DNA of 64,000 bases, taken from positions 1-64,000 of the forward strand of contig DAOUJG010000024.1 in assembly GCA_034423015.1 (NCBI GenBank). The letters run 5' to 3'. The notes under the pieces were generated by a model. It ran no database searches and was not told where the DNA came from. It saw only the letters and a list, made by a program, of their open reading frames with translations. This stretch comes from JAGWBJ01 sp034423015. Its GTDB lineage: Bacteria > Chloroflexota > Dehalococcoidia > Lucifugimonadales > JAGWBF01. The position numbers and the translations under genes are program-made. Below, piece by piece: positions 7,890-15,026 of the stretch; the first letter of the stretch is position 1, and every line of letters starts with the position of its first letter.

Positions 7890-9904
7890 GGATGCTCTGA
7901 ACAACCCTGGGCCCCTGCCGTAGACTCCCCATCGGGCGGGGAGCCCATGTGCCGGTCGAACCACGCCAGCGTCCGGCTGAGGTACTCCTCCCTCAGCCTT
8001 GGATGCCCCGTACGGAGCAGCCCGTGGGATGCGCCGGGGAACCGGACGAGCTCCACCGCCTTGCCCAGGCGCTTCAGGGCCACGAAATACTGCTCGCTCT
8101 GCTCGATGGGGCAGCGCCGGTCCTCCTCGCCGTGGAGCAGCAGCACCGGCGTTTCGACGCGGGCGGCGTAGGTCAGGGGGGAACGCTCCCGCATCGCCTC
8201 CTCCGCATCCACCATCCTGCCGCCCCACTGGCGCTCCCCGAAGCTGACGCCGATGTCCGACGTGCCGTACATGCTGGTCAGGTCGATACACGGCGCGCCC
8301 ACCACTGCGGCGCCGAAGCGGTTGTCGTGGCCGACGACCCAGCTGCTCATGTACCCCCCGTAGCTGTACCCGTGGAGTCCAAGCCGCGCCGGGTCGATGT
8401 CCGGGCGGGCGCACGCCTCCTCCACCGCGCTGATGATGTCCAGGTAGTCCTCTCCTCCCCAGTCCCCCAGCACGGCCTTGAGGAAGTCGGCGCCGTAGGT
8501 GGAGGAGCCCCTGGGGTTGACGCACAGCACGGCGTATCCCGCCGTCGCCAGCACCTGCTGCACGGGGTTGAAGGCGTCGTAGAAGGACCCGTGAGGCCCC
8601 CCGTGAATGTCCACCACCAGCGGATGCCGACGACCCTGGTCGTGGTCGGGCGGCAGCAGGAGGCGGCTCTCTATCTCCACCCCGGCGCGGGAGTGGACCA
8701 GCTTTTCCAGCCGCGCCGTGGGACGCTCCCGGTGGTAGCCGTCGTTGTAGCCGGTGATGCGCCTCGACGAGCCCGCTGGGAGGTCCACCAGGTGCAGGTC
8801 GCCCGAGGAGGCCGGCGACGACGCCGCCACTACCGCGGACCTCCCCTGGAGGTCCCAGGTCACTGAAGCGAGCTGAAGGCCCCCGCCCCAGATGCGCCTC
8901 ACGTCGTCGCCCGAGGGGCTGACATCATACACGTGGGACTCGCCCCGGGAGTCAGCGATGAAGAGGATGCGCCCGTCCTCGGTCCATGCCAGCTCGGCCG
9001 CCGAGGTCACCGGCGCGAACCCGGCAACGGGCTTTATACCGTCGTTGGTCAGGCGTCTGCGCGAGCCGTCGGGCTCGATCACGAAGACCCATCCCTGCCA
9101 CCCCGCCTCCACGGCAGGGTCGTCCGATGCCACCAGGGCGACCCGGTCTCCCGCCGGCGACCAGGTGATCCCGGCCACGCTGGGAAGGTCCCCGGACAGC
9201 AGCGCCGCCTCTCCGCCTTCCGAGGGCGCCGCGTAGGCCTCGGTGTGGGGCACGAAGTCCCGGTCGTCCCGGCGGTTGGAGATGAAGGCGATCCTGGACG
9301 CGTCGGGAGACCACACCGGACCGTGGTCGTCCCAGTCCCCCTCGGTGACCTGGGTGACCTGCCCGCCGGCTGCGTCGATGGTGAAGATGTGGCTGTGGGC
9401 GTCCCCCCTCCAGCCCAGGGTGTCGGACCGGTACCGGATGCGCCGCACCACCGTCACCCGGGGAGCTGCCGCCGCGTCGTGGCCCTGCGGGGCCCGGTCC
9501 GGGTCGTCATCGGACACCAGCGCCAGCCGGAGAGAGTCGGGGGACCAGGCGTACGACCTGACTCCGAGGGGCATCTCGGTAAGCTGCCGCGGCTCGCCCC
9601 CCGACAGGGACATCAGCCACACCTGGGCCTTGCCCCCCTCGTCGGGCCTGAGGAAGGCCAGGGAACGCCCGTCGGGAGAGAAGCGCGGGGCGGTGTCCCT
9701 TGGGCCCCGGGTGAAGGGCGCCGCTTCCTCTTGCGACGTGTCCCCCTGGGACATGTCCATCACCATTACCTGTGAGTGGGTCTCCATCGACTTCCTGTCC
9801 ACCGAGGACCGTACGAAGGCGACGCGACACCCGTCGGGCGAGATGCAGGGCTCCGCGACAGTCACCAGGTGGTACACCAGGTCGGGGGATATGGGCCTGG
9901 GCAT
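7886..9904 (-). CDS. S9 family prolyl oligopeptidase / acylaminoacyl-peptidase
   Basis: A 672-residue serine peptidase with no signal peptide, presumably cytoplasmic. The N-terminal 400 or so residues form a TolB/WD-like propeller (repeated blocks such as PRFSPDGRSLAFLR and YAWSPDSLRLALV). The C-terminal alpha/beta hydrolase carries the nucleophile in GYSYGGYMSSW, Asp in LLLHGEEDRRCP and His in GASHGLLR. The start ATG at 9902-9904 follows GAGGAGGGA. The same frame stays open upstream as far as 11500, but that part is the antisense shadow of the activator gene. It lies 11 bases downstream of the corrinoid activator gene, so it is co-transcribed, though a link to methyl transfer is not obvious. 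Confidence 0.93.
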   Translation of the reverse strand: MPRPISPDLVYHLVTVAEPCISPDGCRVAFVRSSVDRKSMETHSQVMVMDMSQGDTSQEEAAPFTRGPRDTAPRFSPDGRSLAFLRPDEGGKAQVWLMSLSGGEPRQLTEMPLGVRSYAWSPDSLRLALVSDDDPDRAPQGHDAAAAPRVTVVRRIRYRSDTLGWRGDAHSHIFTIDAAGGQVTQVTEGDWDDHGPVWSPDASRIAFISNRRDDRDFVPHTEAYAAPSEGGEAALLSGDLPSVAGITWSPAGDRVALVASDDPAVEAGWQGWVFVIEPDGSRRRLTNDGIKPVAGFAPVTSAAELAWTEDGRILFIADSRGESHVYDVSPSGDDVRRIWGGGLQLASVTWDLQGRSAVVAASSPASSGDLHLVDLPAGSSRRITGYNDGYHRERPTARLEKLVHSRAGVEIESRLLLPPDHDQGRRHPLVVDIHGGPHGSFYDAFNPVQQVLATAGYAVLCVNPRGSSTYGADFLKAVLGDWGGEDYLDIISAVEEACARPDIDPARLGLHGYSYGGYMSSWVVGHDNRFGAAVVGAPCIDLTSMYGTSDIGVSFGERQWGGRMVDAEEAMRERSPLTYAARVETPVLLLHGEEDRRCPIEQSEQYFVALKRLGKAVELVRFPGASHGLLRTGHPRLREEYLSRTLAWFDRHMGSPPDGESTAGAQGCSEHP

Positions 9905-9915
9905 GGCTCCCTCCT

Positions 9916-11547
9916 CTAGCGGCCGGCGTACAGGGCCGCCGGCATGGGCTTGAACATGCATCCTTCGACGAACAGGTCGAAGAAGTCCTCGGTGACCTCC
10001 AGCTCGACATGCTCGACCCGGGAGGCCAGCTCCTCGGCCCGGCGGCGCATCTCCCCCGAGACCAGCATCATGGTGGCGCCTTCCAGCGCCGTGTTGCCGG
10101 CCTTGACGATCTTCTCGGGCGGAAAGTCGGCGATGAAGCCAATGGCGGCGGCGTTCTCGGCGTTCACATAGTTGGCGAAGCCCCCGGCCAGGTACAGGGT
10201 CCTGATGCCCTCCACCGGCACGCCGTACCGGCGGAGGACGATGAGCTGCCCGCAGTAGTTGGCTGCCTTGGCCTGGGCCAACGCGCTGACGTCGGCCCTG
10301 GACAGGGACATGCCCATCTCGGGCGCGAAGCTGAAGTGGGTGGCGCCGCCGGGATAGACGCCCAGTTCGGTCATGCGCCCCGTGCGCCGCAGCTCCGCCA
10401 GCAGGTCTATGAGGCCGGACCCGCAGATCCCGCGGGGCTCCCCGCCGCCGATGGTCCTGTAGCGGGGCCGGTCCTCTTCGATCCAAACCGCCTCCACCGC
10501 CCCGTCGTAGCCCGGCATCCCGTAGGTGACGTGCCCCCCCTCGAAGGCGGGCCCGGCGGGACAGGACGCGGCCATGAGCCGGTGACGGTTGCCCACCACC
10601 ACCTCGGTGTTGGTCCCCACGTCCACCAGCATGACCACGTCGTCCTCCCGGTCCATCCCCAGAGCAAGCATGCCGGCCGCCACGTCGGCTCCCACGTGGC
10701 AGCCCACCAGCGGGCCGCCGTACACCCGGGCGTCCGGGAAGACCTGGAGGCCCAGGTCCCGCGCCGTGGCGCGCAGGGCCGTGGAGCGACGTCGGCCATC
10801 CTCCACCTCCAGCTCGGTGATGGACTTGTAGGGCTTCTCTCCGATGGTCTGGACGTCCAAGCCGAAGAACAGGTCGCGCATGGTCGAGTTGCCCACGACG
10901 ACCACCTCGTAGATGAGCCGCCTCCGCACCTTGACCCGGCGGGCCATGTCTCGTATCTCGAAGTTCAGGGACGAGACGATGGCCTTCTGCAGCTCCCCCC
11001 GGTCCTCTTCCCCGTCGTAGGAGATGCGGTGCATGACGTCGCTGCCGCCGAACCTCTGAGGGTTCTCGAAGGAGCCCGTGTACAGCACGCGGCCCATCTC
11101 CAGGTCTACCAGGTTGAACACCACCGTGGTCGTACCCACGTCGACGGCCAGGCCACAGATCCGCCCCCGGTAGTCGTCGATGGGCCGGTCCCCCTGGTAC
11201 ACGCGGCCTCCCCGCCGCACCGTCTCGGGCTCCGGGTCCGCGTGGCGGCCCAGGGAGCTGGTGAGAATCTTGGGCTGGCGCCGGAGCAGGGCGAACTCGA
11301 CATGCGCCTCGGGGTCCAGCACCGTTGCCTGGCACGCCAGGCGGTAGCTGCCCCGGAGGAAGCTCTCGGCGTCGGTGGCGGGGGTGAGGGCGTCCATGCC
11401 CCTGCGAACCTCGACGACGCACTCGTGGCACTCGCCGTTGCGTCCGCAGGAGGTGGGCACCCGCAGGCGCAGGGCGTCGGCGTGGTCGAAAAGGGTGCAT
11501 CCCCGGCGGAGGGGCAGCTCGCGCCCGCTATGGGAGAGGGGCGGCAC
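9916..11547 (-). CDS. Corrinoid activation/regeneration protein (RACo-like, DUF4445 ASKHA family)
   Basis: A 543-residue protein. The N-terminal ferredoxin domain has the plant-type 2Fe-2S ligands C34, C40, C43 and C72. Then comes an ASKHA ATPase body with the phosphate loop AVDVGTTTVV, a second glycine motif VDVGTNTEVVV and the C-terminal LAGGFANYVN. Proteins of this family reduce inactive Co(II) corrinoid proteins to Co(I) at the cost of ATP. This fits its position just downstream of a corrinoid protein gene, with which it forms an operon (small Cys protein in between). The start ATG is at 11545-11547. The physiological electron donor is not encoded here. Confidence 0.9.
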   Translation of the reverse strand: MPPLSHSGRELPLRRGCTLFDHADALRLRVPTSCGRNGECHECVVEVRRGMDALTPATDAESFLRGSYRLACQATVLDPEAHVEFALLRRQPKILTSSLGRHADPEPETVRRGGRVYQGDRPIDDYRGRICGLAVDVGTTTVVFNLVDLEMGRVLYTGSFENPQRFGGSDVMHRISYDGEEDRGELQKAIVSSLNFEIRDMARRVKVRRRLIYEVVVVGNSTMRDLFFGLDVQTIGEKPYKSITELEVEDGRRRSTALRATARDLGLQVFPDARVYGGPLVGCHVGADVAAGMLALGMDREDDVVMLVDVGTNTEVVVGNRHRLMAASCPAGPAFEGGHVTYGMPGYDGAVEAVWIEEDRPRYRTIGGGEPRGICGSGLIDLLAELRRTGRMTELGVYPGGATHFSFAPEMGMSLSRADVSALAQAKAANYCGQLIVLRRYGVPVEGIRTLYLAGGFANYVNAENAAAIGFIADFPPEKIVKAGNTALEGATMMLVSGEMRRRAEELASRVEHVELEVTEDFFDLFVEGCMFKPMPAALYAGR

Positions 11548-11606
11548 GGCTCACCTAGAAGCCGCCGGGGAAGGGACGCGGCGGCAGGGTGGGACCTCGG
11601 GCCGGA

Positions 11607-11855
11607 CTAGAGTTCCCACGCGCTGCGGTAGTCCAGGTTGTCGCTGCCGGTGCACAGGGGCAGCTCCCCGGGAACGTCGGAGCGGAGCTGGTTGCGGCAG
11701 CCGAACCCAGCGGTGCAGCGGTCCAGCCGGTCCTTGTAGGGGCATCTCCAGGTGGACACTTGGGTGGCCACGTCCCCCATGTCCTTGTAGATGTCCCACA
11801 GGCGGGACAGGCTGGCCTTCAGCGCCTCCCGGTCCACACCCTCCTGCCCCGGCAA
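11607..11855 (-). CDS. Small cysteine-containing protein between corrinoid protein and activator
   Basis: An 82-residue protein I do not recognise. Cysteines 38, 47, 53 and 68 are arranged C-x8-C-x5-C-x14-C (CPYKDRLDRC..FGCRNQ..PLC), enough to bind a metal or an iron-sulfur cluster. The rest looks helical at the N-terminus (ALKASLSRLWDIYKDMG). The TTG start follows GAGGTAGAGGA and is 4 bases after the corrinoid protein stop; a GTG six codons in is possible. Position between a corrinoid carrier and its ATP-dependent activator suggests a helper in the same methyl-transfer reaction, but this is inference from context only. Confidence 0.7.
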   Translation of the reverse strand: MPGQEGVDREALKASLSRLWDIYKDMGDVATQVSTWRCPYKDRLDRCTAGFGCRNQLRSDVPGELPLCTGSDNLDYRSAWEL

Positions 11856-11859
11856 TCCT

Positions 11860-12621
11860 CTACCTCGACTCCACGGGCTCCGGGGCCGGCTCCTCGATAC
11901 CCAGGAGCTCCTTGGCCTTCTCCACGCAGGCGATGGCGTCCTTGCCGTAGCCGTCGGCGCCCATGTCGTCGGCGAACTCCTGGTTCACGGGCGCGCCGCC
12001 CACCATCATGCGCACCGAGTCGCGCAGTCCCTCGTCCTCGAAGGCCTGGATGGTGCGGCCCATGTTGGGCATGGTGGTGGTGAGCAGCGCCGACATGCCC
12101 ACGACGCGAGCGTCGTGCTCGTAGACGGCGTCGATGAACTCCTGGGGCTTGGTGTCCACACCCAGGTCGTGGACGGTGAACCCGGCGCCCCGGAGCATCA
12201 TGATGCAAAGGTTCTTGCCTATGTCGTGGAGGTCGCCCTTGACCGTGCCCATGATGACGGTGCCCAGGGGCTCGATGCCCGAGGCCGAGAGGATGGGCTC
12301 CAGGTGGGCCATGCCCGCCTTCATGGCCCTTGCGGCGACCAGCACCTCGGGGACGAAGATGATGTTGTCGCGGAACTTGACGCCGACCACCGCCATGCCC
12401 GAGACGAGGCCGTCGTCCAGGACGGTGTTGGCGGAGAAACCCTCATCCAGCGCCTGCCTGGTCATCCGGTCGACGGCGTGCTGGTCGCCCACGATGAGGG
12501 CGTGGGCCATGGTCTGCATCAGCGGGTCGGCGGCGCTGAAGGCCCGCTGGAGCCTCTCCAGCTCCTGGGGGCGGGTCACATACTCCAACTCGGCCTTCAG
12601 GCCCTCGTCGACTATAGCCAT
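11860..12621 (-). CDS. Corrinoid (B12-binding) methyltransfer carrier protein
   Basis: A 253-residue protein of the MtaC/MtbC/MttC type, resembling the cobalamin module of methionine synthase. An N-terminal helical cap (about 30-115) precedes the Rossmann-like B12 domain with the base-off signature D130-L-H132-D-I-G135, where His132 would ligate cobalt, followed by GVDTKPQEF, SALLTTT and VGGAPVN. It shuttles a methyl group between a substrate-specific methyltransferase and an acceptor methyltransferase. No MttB/MtaB-type substrate enzyme lies nearby, so the methyl donor is unknown. It is first in an operon with the small Cys protein, the activator and the peptidase. Confidence 0.93.
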   Translation of the reverse strand: MAIVDEGLKAELEYVTRPQELERLQRAFSAADPLMQTMAHALIVGDQHAVDRMTRQALDEGFSANTVLDDGLVSGMAVVGVKFRDNIIFVPEVLVAARAMKAGMAHLEPILSASGIEPLGTVIMGTVKGDLHDIGKNLCIMMLRGAGFTVHDLGVDTKPQEFIDAVYEHDARVVGMSALLTTTMPNMGRTIQAFEDEGLRDSVRMMVGGAPVNQEFADDMGADGYGKDAIACVEKAKELLGIEEPAPEPVESR

Positions 12622-12656
12622 GCAGGGATGCCCCTTTCGGGCAGACTCCGGCTACA

Positions 12657-12686
12657 ATTATTGACCCCTGGCCTCGCCTTTGTCAA
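12657..12686 (-). promoter_or_regulatory. Predicted sigma-70 promoter of the corrinoid operon
   Basis: On the minus strand a perfect -35 TTGACA (12681-12686) is followed after 18 bases by AATAAT (12657-12662), about 35 bases upstream of the ATG at 12621. No B12 riboswitch signature was seen in the leader. Confidence 0.6.
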
Positions 12687-12719
12687 CGAAACAGGCGCGG
12701 GCACGAGGGAAGCGCCCAC

Positions 12720-13034
12720 CTAGTCGAACCGTGAAGGGGGATAGAGGCCGGACCAGGGGAGGAAGACCCGGAGGAGGTCTTCGGCTTCGGGGACGGTGTT
12801 CCGGCTGCGGCACCTATCCAGGTAGCGATGGACCGACATGAAGTTGGGGAGCCGGAAGCCAGCGGCGACCACCCGGTGTATGAAGGGATGGGTCTCCGGC
12901 AGAGGCCGGGGGTAGGCGATGGCGACGTTCCACTCGAGGCAGAACTCGTCGGCCATGCGGCGGAGGCGGAGGACGGCGAGGGGAAGGGCCATCTTCCGGC
13001 GGACGGCGTAGACTCGGGCCCTCACGGCATTCAT
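12720..13034 (-). CDS. Hypothetical protein, partner of the upstream HTH gene
   Basis: A 104-residue basic protein that I cannot assign. The N-terminal third is Arg-rich and helical (RARVYAVRRKMALPLAVLRLRRMADEF); later parts contain PRPLPETHPFIHRVV and MSVHRYLDRCRSR. The ATG start has a good AGAGGTGA site. It follows the HTH gene by 36 bases on the same strand, so the pair is likely one transcript. Pairing with a small-terminase-like HTH protein suggests a mobile or phage-derived cassette, but no other phage gene is present. Confidence 0.6.
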   Translation of the reverse strand: MNAVRARVYAVRRKMALPLAVLRLRRMADEFCLEWNVAIAYPRPLPETHPFIHRVVAAGFRLPNFMSVHRYLDRCRSRNTVPEAEDLLRVFLPWSGLYPPSRFD

Positions 13035-13070
13035 GTGGTGTTCACCTCTGGCTTTATTCGGGGGCGGGGT

Positions 13071-13577
13071 CTATTTGGGGGCAAGTCTACTTGGGGATGG
13101 GTGGACAGCCCACAGGGGGATGACCTCTTCCAGCTCCTGGACCTGCTTTCTGAGGGCCTCGATCTCGCAGATGCGGACGGCGAAGGACATGGCGTAGCGG
13201 GCGGCGCGGAGTCGGACGGCCTTGTCGGAGTCTTCCATGGCATCGGCCAGGACGGAGACGCTGCGGAGCATGAGTCCCTGGAGCTCCCGGCGGGCGAGCT
13301 GGGCCGACTCTTCGCGGAGGCGGGTGAGCTCTTCGCGGAACTCATCGTCTTCGATCCAGCGGTAGAGGGTGGTCTGCCCTATCCCAGAGGCACGGGCGGC
13401 TTGGGCCATGGTGGGGGAGGCGGCGATGATAGGGAGGGCGGACCGCTGGCGAGGTGTGAGTGCAGAATTCTCAGTTTCCCTCCCATTATCTCCCATTTTC
13501 TCCCGTTCGGAAGGGTTGGAGGTCGATGCCGACGGCTGGCCGGAGGGCTGTTTGCTCTTGATGCGGTCTTTTGGCAT
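13071..13577 (-). CDS. Helix-turn-helix protein resembling phage small-terminase/transposase-type HTH
   Basis: A protein of about 168 residues. Its core is a helix-turn-helix (LTPRQRSALPIIA..TMAQAARASGIGQTTLYRWI), followed by a long, probably coiled, acidic-basic helix (EFREELTRLREESAQLARRELQ) and an LRAARYAMSFAVRICEIE helix. Such N-terminal HTH plus helical tail arrangements occur in phage small terminases and in small HTH proteins of Chloroflexota. The start is uncertain: ATG 13577 was taken, but GTG 13655 and ATG 13496 are also in frame and none has a strong ribosome site. DNA binding is likely; the target is unknown. Confidence 0.6.
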   Translation of the reverse strand: MPKDRIKSKQPSGQPSASTSNPSEREKMGDNGRETENSALTPRQRSALPIIAASPTMAQAARASGIGQTTLYRWIEDDEFREELTRLREESAQLARRELQGLMLRSVSVLADAMEDSDKAVRLRAARYAMSFAVRICEIEALRKQVQELEEVIPLWAVHPSPSRLAPK

Positions 13578-13958
13578 AGGGCTGCCTGTCGCCTCAGTGG
13601 CGGGGTTGGATTTGGAGTGGGGAGCGCCGTCGTTGTTGCCGGGAGGCTCCCTCACCGCTGCCCTCTCCCCAAGGAGAGGGAGATTCGACTGGCTCTAATG
13701 GTAGGACAGGCTTTGGGGGGTTGGGAAGGGGCGCGTGTCACACTGGGGGCCTGGGCGCGTGGACACGTGCAGGTGGTCTTGCCCGGCCGGCGTGTGAGAG
13801 GCGAAGAACCCGGTACCCGCCAGCATGGATGGACTCCTCGCTTCGCTACGCTCCATTGGGAATGACGAGAAAGGGGCAGGCGATGAGACAAATGTTGGCA
13901 ATACGTGGTCTCTAGGATTACAATAGGACATGAAACACGCGACAATATCAAGACTGGA
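13578..13958. other. Intergenic stretch between divergent accessory genes
   Basis: No convincing gene. It contains one copy of the dispersed ATTCC/GGAATGAC repeat (13832-13874), and sequence to its right is visibly less G+C-rich. Promoters for the flanking divergent genes are expected here but none is clear. Confidence 0.5.
13832..13874. repeat. Dispersed ATTCC/GGAATGAC repeat, copy 1
   Basis: It contains GACTCCTCGCTTCGCTACGC followed by GGGAATGACGAG. The family consensus is an imperfect palindrome GATTCCTCGC-N-GCTCGGAATGAC, found also at 17140-17171, 17501-17525, 49350-49388, 49574-49611, 51131-51160 and 61684-61717. Confidence 0.7.
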
Positions 13959-15026
13959 ATGATCAGGATGACAAGAAAAGGAACTCGGGCCGAGGATATC
14001 AAGTCCTTCATCCTCAACAACGTGACAGAACATCCCAGCAGCATTGTCTCCGTTACAGCGGAGCGATTCCAGGTGAGCCGTCAGACTGTCTCCCGGTACG
14101 TCAAAACACTGGTGAACGAGGGCCAACTGAAGTCCGTGGGGAACACGAGGGCGAGGAAGTACGAGCTGGTCACAACCGTAAGCCACAGCGACAAGATAGC
14201 CGTGACCCCGGAGCTGGAAGAGCACATCGTTTGGCGTGAATCCATAGCGCCCTACCTCTCGGACGTGAAAGACAATGTCCTGGAGATATGCGGATATGGG
14301 TTCACCGAGATGGTGAATAACGTCGTGTCCCATTCCGACGCGACGGAGCTGACAGTATCGGTCGAGAGGGACCCTGTGACAGTCAGACTCATGGTGATCG
14401 ATAATGGCATTGGCATATTCACGAGACTTCAGCAGGCTTTTGGCTACGACGACCCACGGCATGCCCTATTGGAGCTGAGCAAGGGCAAGCTGACATCGGA
14501 CGCCGACCGACATACCGGTGAAGGGATTTTCTTTACATCGAGGATGTTCAACGATTTCTCGATCTGGTCTGGGAGTCTGTTCTACGCACGGCTCAATAGA
14601 GGCGATGACTGGCTGATAGAAGTGGAGGACCGCCGGAGCCGTGATGGGACTGTAGTCGATATGCGGATACTCACAGATTCGATGCTGACGACGCGCGCAG
14701 TGTTCGACGAGCATGCCACCGGCGACAGTTTTGACTTCTCGAAGACTCACGTGCCTATTTCGCTGGCTAGGTACGAGAGGGAATCTTTGGTGTCCAGGTC
14801 GCAGGCCAAGCGGGTACTGGCACGCTTCGATCGATTCGAGGAAGTCCTGCTCGATTTCCAGAGAGTCGAGCTCATTGGACAGGCATTTGCCGATGAGATA
14901 TTCCGGGTTTTCCACCAGGAACACCCGGAGATTAATGTCATTCCTCTCAACGCATCGCCGGCGGTCAACAGGATGATCAGGAGAGTCAAGAGCCGTGTAG
15001 ACCTGGGAACATCCCATCAGACATAG
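13959..15026 (+). CDS. HTH - GHKL ATPase - STAS-like (DUF4325) fusion protein
   Basis: A protein of about 355 residues with three parts. First is an N-terminal winged-helix/HTH (VTAERFQVSRQTVSRYVKTLVNEGQLKSVG). Next is a GHKL-type ATP-binding domain with the N-box FTEMVNNVVSHSDA, the G1 box VIDNGIGIF and a later DADRHTGEGIFFTSRMF segment. Last is a C-terminal STAS-like DUF4325 domain (SRSQAKRVLARFDRFEEVLLDF, GQAFADEIFRVF). ATPase plus STAS-like partners are known from the anti-sigma/anti-anti-sigma theme, so a phosphorylation- or ATP-controlled DNA-binding switch is plausible but unproven. The start is unclear: ATG 13959, ATG 13968 and GTG 13905 are in frame. Its stop abuts the stop of the convergent protease gene with no gap, and codon use is less G+C-rich than in neighbours. 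Confidence 0.8.
   Translation: MIRMTRKGTRAEDIKSFILNNVTEHPSSIVSVTAERFQVSRQTVSRYVKTLVNEGQLKSVGNTRARKYELVTTVSHSDKIAVTPELEEHIVWRESIAPYLSDVKDNVLEICGYGFTEMVNNVVSHSDATELTVSVERDPVTVRLMVIDNGIGIFTRLQQAFGYDDPRHALLELSKGKLTSDADRHTGEGIFFTSRMFNDFSIWSGSLFYARLNRGDDWLIEVEDRRSRDGTVVDMRILTDSMLTTRAVFDEHATGDSFDFSKTHVPISLARYERESLVSRSQAKRVLARFDRFEEVLLDFQRVELIGQAFADEIFRVFHQEHPEINVIPLNASPAVNRMIRRVKSRVDLGTSHQT

Noticed and set aside
9905..11500. Continuation of the peptidase frame to a 1204-residue protein
   Set aside because: The extra part is the antisense of the activator gene in G+C-rich DNA; the peptidase has its own ATG with a ribosome site at 9904.
9772..11610. 612-codon plus-strand open frame
   Set aside because: It lies opposite the activator and peptidase genes and its translation is a His/Val/Arg/Gly-rich shadow with no motifs.
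12621..12720. Cobalamin riboswitch before the corrinoid gene
   Set aside because: No B12-box sequence; the gap is a plain promoter region.
12720..15026. Prophage
   Set aside because: Only a small-terminase-like HTH is present; no capsid, portal, large terminase or integrase.
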